From Ehretia macrophylla (lineage: Eukaryota; Streptophyta; Magnoliopsida; Boraginales; Ehretiaceae): a stretch of DNA of 64,000 bases. The stretch is from contig CM075771.1 in the NCBI GenBank assembly GCA_037974665.1, positions 36,130,425 to 36,194,424 on the forward strand, given 5' to 3'. The stretch's first letter is position 1. Each line of letters opens with the position of its first letter. Positions 58,752-64,000 of this stretch are shown in pieces. Made by a program: the position numbers and the translations under genes. Below the pieces are notes generated by a model. That model was not told the DNA's origin and did no database searches. It saw only the letters and a list, made by a program, of their open reading frames with translations.

Positions 58752-59210
58752 GTCACGCTTCAACAACGTTTCATTCTCGCAAGACGAGATATCGACGCGT
58801 TGTAGAGCCTCTAATGTTTGGCGAGTTGGGTTCTCGTCCTTTTCGCGGCTCACGACGAACGACCCGGGACTAAAAAACAGCATAAAAAGATGAAAAATAG
58901 CCTAAAACTGATGAAAATGTTCGATTTTGAGTACCGAAAATTTGGGCAACCGAGCAGGATTTATGCCCCCGTCGTAGAGTTCCTAGAGAGCTTTCCAACG
59001 GTATGTTGTGCATCACATAACTCCTTACAAATCAAAAGTTATAGGCACCGGAGCGACGGAGACCTAGTCACAAGCCCCACGCCCTTGGTTTGCGGGCCCA
59101 ACCTCTACGCGAAGCGAAGTTGTCTTGCACAAGATGTCGTGGGACTCGAGAACAGAAATGTGATGGATAAAGCATCTTGGCAAGGCTAAACGGGGAAAAA
59201 AATATAAAAA

Positions 59211-59330
59211 TGGGGTGCAACACGAGGACTTCCTAGGGCGTCACCCATCCAAGTACTACTCTCGCCCAAGCACGCTTAACTTCGGAGTTCTAATGGGATA
59301 TGGTGCATTAGTGCTGGTATGATCACACCC
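59211..59330 (-). rRNA. 5S rRNA gene copy (type II)
   Basis: Full length, close to consensus apart from type II changes and GTTCTAATGGGATA in the middle. Confidence 0.86.
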
Positions 59331-60261
59331 ATCATGCTGATAGTGCAAAGTGCTTATGTGTTAATGGTACACAGTCCCAACCAAGAGAGACGGCTCATTC
59401 AAAAGGCCTAATGGGCTTATCGACAGCCCATCTGCTTCGACAACGTAGCATTCTCGCAAGACGTGATATCGATGCATTGTCGAGCCTCTAATTTTCTGCG
59501 AATTGGGTTCTCGTCCTTTTTGCGGCTCATGGCGAATGACCAGGGATGAAAAAATAGCGCAATAAGAAGAAAAGTGACTCGAAACTGATGAACACGTTCG
59601 ATTTTTGGGTTCTGTAAATAGGCGCACCCAAGCAATCTTTTTGTCCCCATCGTAGAGCTCCCAGAGAGCTTTTCAACAGTTTGTCGTACACCACATAACT
59701 CCTTATGGATCAAAAGTTATGGGCACCAGAGCAATGGAGACCTGGTTACAAGCCCCGCGCCCTCGGTTTGCGGGCCCCACCTCTACGCAAAGCGAAGTTG
59801 TCTTGACCAAGATGTCGTGGGACTCGAGAATAGAAATGTGATATCGACGCATTGTCGAGCCTCTAATGTTCTGCGAGTTGGGTTCTCGTCCTTTTTGCTG
59901 CTCACGACAAATGACCCGGGATGAAAAAATAGCACAACAAGAAGAAAAGTGTCCCGAAACTAATGAAAATGATCAATTTTGGGATCCGTCAATAGGAGCA
60001 GCCAAGCAAACATTATGCCCCCATCAAAGACCTCCCAGAGAGCTTTCCAACGGTATGTCATGCGCCGTATAGCTCCTTATGGATCAAAAGTTATGGGCAC
60101 TAGAGCAACAGAGACCTAGTCACAAGCCCTGCCCCCTCGGTTTACGGGCCCAACCTCTACGCGAAGCGAAGTTGTCTTGCCCAAGATGCCGTGGGACTCG
60201 AAAAAAGAAATGTGATGGATAAAGCATCTTGTTAATGCTAAACGGGGAAAAAAAATGAAAA

Positions 60262-60381
60262 TGGGGTGCAACATGAGGACTTCCCAGGGGGTCAGCCATC
60301 CTAGTACTACTCTCGCCCAAGCACGCGTAACTTCGGAGTTCTGATGGGATCCGTTGCATTAGTGCTGGTATGATCGCACCC
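60262..60381 (-). rRNA. 5S rRNA gene copy (type I)
   Basis: Full length. It carries the GTCAGCC, GCACGCGTAAC and GATCCGTTGC variants. It shares private changes with the copy at 61612-61731, two units away. Confidence 0.87.
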
Positions 60382-60937
60382 GTCATGATGATGGTACAAA
60401 GGCCTTATGTGTTTGACGGTTCACAGTCCCAGCCAAGAGAGACGGCCCATTCAAAAGGCCCAATGGGCTTATCGACAGCCCATCTGCTTCAACAACGTTT
60501 CATTCTCGCAAGATGTGATATCAATGCATTGTAAAGCCTCTAATGCTCGGCGAGTTGGGTTCTCGTCCTTTTCACGCCTCCCAATGAATTACCTGGGACT
60601 AAAAAATAGCCCAAAAAAGAAGAAAAATAGCCCGAACCTAATGAAAATGTTTGATTTTTGGTACCGAAAATTTGGGCAGCCGAGTAGGCTACCTACCCCC
60701 TTCGTAGAGCTCCCAGAGACCTTTCCAACGGTATGTTGTGCGATACATAACTCCTTACAGATCAAAAGTTATGGGCATCGGAGCAACGGATACCTGGTCA
60801 CAAGCCCCACGCCATCGGTTTGAGGGCCCAGCCTCTACGCGAAGCGAAGTTGTCTTGCCCAAGATACCGTGGGACTCAAGAATAGAAATGTGATGGATAA
60901 AGCATCTTGGCAAGGCTAAACGGGAAAAAAATGAAAA

Positions 60938-61057
60938 TGGGTTGCAACCCGAGGACTTCCTACGGGGTCACCCATCCGAGTACTACTCTCGCCCAAGCAC
61001 GCTTAACTTCGGAGTTCTGATGGGATCTAGTGCATTAGTGCTGGTATGATCGCACCC
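60938..61057 (-). rRNA. 5S rRNA gene copy (type II)
   Basis: Full length, with CCGAGTAC and GATCTAGTGC on the plus strand. The A-box area (GCCCAAGCACGCTTAAC) is intact. Confidence 0.87.
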
Positions 61058-61611
61058 ATCATCTGATGGTGCAAAGCGCATATGTGTTGACAGTACACAG
61101 TCCCAACCAAGAGAGACGACCCATTAAAATGGCCAAATGGGCTTATCGATAGCCCATCTGTTTCAATACCACAGCATTCTCGCAATACGTGATATCGACG
61201 TATTGTCAAGCCTCTAATGTTCTGCGAGTTGGGTTCTCGTCCTTTTTGCTGCTCACGACGAATGACCCGGGATGAAAAAATAGCGCAACAAGAAGAAAAG
61301 TGTCCCGAAACTAATGAAAATGATCAATTTTGGGTTCCGTCAATAGGCGCAGCCAAGCAAACATTATGCCCCCATCAAAGACCTCCCAGGGAGCTTTCCA
61401 ACGGTATGTCGTGCGCCGTATAGCTCCTTATGGATCAAAAGTTATGGGCACCAGAGCAACGGAGACCTAGTCACAAGCCGTGCCCCCTCGGTTTACGGGC
61501 CCAACCTCTACGCGAAGCGAAGTTGTCTTGCCCAAGATGCCGTGGGACTCGAAAAAAGAAATGTGATGGATAAAGCATCTTGTTAAGGCTAAACGAGGAA
61601 AAAAATGAAAA

Positions 61612-61731
61612 TAGGGTGCAACATGAGGACTTCCTAGGGGGTCAGCCATCCTAGTACTATTCTCGCCCAAGCACGCGTAACTTCGGAGTTCTGATGAGAT
61701 CCTTTGCATTAGTACTGGTATGATCGTACCC
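61612..61731 (-). rRNA. 5S rRNA gene copy (type I), duplicate of 60262-60381
   Basis: Full length. It shares ACATGAGGAC, GTCAGCC and GCACGCGTAAC with the copy exactly 1350 bp away, plus later changes such as GATGAGATCC. Confidence 0.86.
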
Positions 61732-61832
61732 GTCATGCTGATGGTACAAAGCCTTTATGTATTGACGGCTCACAGTCCCAGCCAAGAGAGATGGCCCATT
61801 CAAAGGCCTAATGGGCTTATCGACAGCCTATC

Positions 61833-64000
61833 TGTAACACCCGATCCCTCACGAGACCGGGAGTTCTATCAATCGATCTAATCACAACTCAATTTCAAAC
61901 CCGGGCATAATTTTCAGGGAAAACGGATGGAGTCTCCCCTGTTTCTAGGTAAAATACAAAACCTGCGACAGCATATAAGTGGACCAATACCATGTCCAAA
62001 CATTCAACCACCTCAAGGCCATCCGAGCCTCGGTTCTCAACAATTAATCACAGCAAATATACATACATTTCCAATTTAAAAGCTAACCTATCTCTTTTCA
62101 TCTTTGACAAGAACCTTCATGCTTGACAATTAAACCGTAATCTAACTTATCAAACTACTTCAACAATCTAATGAAGCTTAAATTACATTCATTTTGACAT
62201 TAAATACATACAATACATGAAAGCATACATCTTTACAACTTCGACAACTCAATCCACATAGGCACGCAAGACAACTCTTCAAGCACGAACTTTCACGTAA
62301 CCACAAACTTTCCAGCTAACAAGGCATTTCCTGAAATGTGGTGGTGAGGAGTGAGTATACTCAACACGTATACTCAGTGAGGGTGAGACAGATATCGAGG
62401 TGGAGAGAAAGAAAGTCGTGCAATGCAAATAAGGCAGTTAAACAATATAACTGATAAGTAAGCAATCAAGACAAACAATCAATACAATAAGCAATTAATG
62501 AAAGCATTAACACAACCATTCAAAGCTATACCACACTCGGAAGGCTATGGTTCACTCATACGAGCAATGTACCATTTCACGAGCGATACATCAATCTCGA
62601 GCTTGATGTTGACAACGATGACAATAAGCGTGCAACCACCTTATAATTTCAGTTTGGAATACCTCGAGAGTAACCATCAATTCTACGACCCAAATCTCCC
62701 TGGGAGGCAACCCAAGCGAGAAAGGGAATAGGACACGGAGCTAGAGCAACCAACACTGGCAACCGGAGGCTACCCAGAGAGGCCCATCACACTGCCCTGA
62801 CTCTATGAATGCAATACAATATACAATGCAACAACCGAGCAATCAAGCAATAGAGCCACACGTGGGAAAATAACAAAGTAGGTTACTCCCACACGCAATA
62901 GCAACAATTGATAAACATTTCAATCAAAATCAACTCTAACAAGCATAATAGGCATCAACAAGCATTAACAAGCATTCTACAAGCAAAATTCTATGAAAAC
63001 CAACAAAAACACAAAACGACCCCAACTTACCAAACGCTACTACTTTCAAACGAGCCACGAGTTTTGGAAACCGACTTCACCAATCCTCCTAGGTCACTAT
63101 AAGGCACGTCTAAAGACCCCGAAACCCTACTTAACCCTAGAATTCACGCAAAGCCCCGATTTTCCCCTTTGCTCGTTTGAACTACAACTACCTCAACCGA
63201 TTACCCAACCAATGTCACAATTGCACCAAAAGTGTTTCCATGATGTACCTCGACAATGCCTTCACGCAAATCGAGAAAATTCTAAACTTGATCGAAACGG
63301 CCCCAACTTTCACTAAGCCTTTTTCTCCGTTTTTTCCATTACACAATCTAATTAAACCATACATTAAGGCATTCTGGCATATCTAGCACCTTCCTACATC
63401 AACAGAACGTGTAACGGAGCAACTTCATCAAAACGGGGGTTTACTATTCATAATTTACTATTCATTAAACAATTTATATTTCAATTTCGATATTCAACCG
63501 CATAAAATGTTAAAAAGCTATAAATACATGTTCTACAATTGCTAGGGAACATTCTTTAAGCCTCAAAATGATTAAAATAACAATATACGAATAAAACCCA
63601 AAAATCAAAGTTAATACACAAAATATTCAAATGCGCAAATAAACATAAAACCCTCACATTAGACACTTCTAGACGCTAGGAAAACCTTGTAGGATGCCTC
63701 GGAAACCACCCCATGCAAGCTCACACGAAGAATTGAAGATTTGAATGTTAAAATGTTTTTTTTTTCTCTCCTAGTATTTTCGGCCCTATGCATTCTGATT
63801 TCAGCTCTCTTTCTTTATTTTGTGCTATTTAAGCTATTATAAAGATGACACAAGGTCAAATGGTCAAAGCTTTAGTCAATGCTCACTTAAGTTGGTCAAA
63901 TAAGCTTATTTCTTGCATTTTAAAGCTAATACAACTAGCACAATTCTAATTCTAGCTAATAACAACTAAAATATTAAAATTAAGACACTAAATACTAGTT
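61833..64000 (-). mobile_element. LTR G, reverse orientation, truncated by the window edge
   Basis: It starts TGTAACACCCGATCCC inside the 5S spacer (...AGCCTATC). At 61833 to about 62650 it matches the 3' half of the E LTR. From about 62650 onward it matches the C/D LTR. The sense strand carries the CTACTTT-loop hairpin (plus-strand about 62859-62892), the TGAGTATAC/GTATACTCA hairpin (62352-62376), a donor-like site near 63655 and GGTCAA motifs near 63855-63900. Frames such as 62498-62731 are artefacts. Confidence 0.88.
62352..62376 (-). promoter_or_regulatory. Second LTR hairpin (G form)
   Basis: Arms TGAGTATAC (62352-62360) and GTATACTCA (62368-62376) are perfect over 9 bp. The stem is symmetric, so either strand reads the same. 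Confidence 0.6.

Larger units (their letters stand above)
57408..61832 (-). repeat. 5S rDNA array segment 3
   Basis: Minus-strand units run from solo LTR F to LTR G. They include one shortened unit (l, 58637-58751), one unit that has lost its 5S gene (around 59842), and a recent two-unit duplication (59843-60380 compared with 61190-61731). Confidence 0.93.

Noticed and set aside
49225..61832. 5S-bearing LTR element (Cassandra-type TRIM) as an explanation for the many 5S sequences
   Set aside because: The 5S copies recur at a regular unit of about 675 bp without LTR ends, primer-binding sites or TSDs around each. They are a tandem rDNA array.

Overview
This is nuclear DNA from a flowering plant. 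The evidence is a tandem array of plant-type 5S rRNA genes, several plant Ty3/gypsy LTR retrotransposons whose primer-binding sites match initiator tRNA-Met, and an insert of plant mitochondrial DNA that itself carries chloroplast-derived tRNAs. I cannot fix the species. No ordinary protein-coding host gene is visible.

The ground layer is a 5S rDNA array on the minus strand with a unit of about 675 bp. Everything else is inserted into it. Array segments lie at 29562-31438, 40940-41112, 49225-53136 and 57408-61832. There are 13 copies of normal length, one shortened copy and two truncated copies. All carry substitutions, so this looks like a decaying or peripheral array.

Layout. 1-29562 is a nested stack. 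Element A (LTR about 4.3 kb) ends inside a 5S gene at 29562. Its 3' LTR is split by element B (3590-11330, minus, non-autonomous, TSD AGATA) and by element C (12141-28916, plus, decayed gag-pol). C is split in turn by element E (17417-24679, plus, non-autonomous, TSD TTACC). 31439-40939 is element D (minus, TSD GAAGT), the freshest relative of C, with an almost intact 1464-residue gag-pol frame. 41113-49224 is an organelle-derived insert. It holds a full-length but stopped nad9, chloroplast-derived petG, trnW and trnP, and a Ty1/copia fragment. 53137-57407 is a 4271-bp solo LTR (F) of family A, with TSD CTGAT. From 61833 to the window end is an LTR (G) in reverse orientation.

How the parts relate. 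D and C are chromovirus-like elements encoding Gag, protease, reverse transcriptase, RNase H and integrase. B and E keep LTRs, primer-binding site and polypurine tract but have repeat-like filler instead of gag-pol, so they would need proteins supplied in trans. The most interesting signal is RNA-like structure shared by LTRs with very different sequences. There is a hairpin with an unchanging CTACTTT core in its loop and stems that change in a compensatory way, a second TGAG/CTCA hairpin further downstream, and a third hairpin just before the polypurine tract. Splice-donor-like and acceptor-like sites also recur at matching places, which suggests a leader intron. All identity and difference counts here are by eye.
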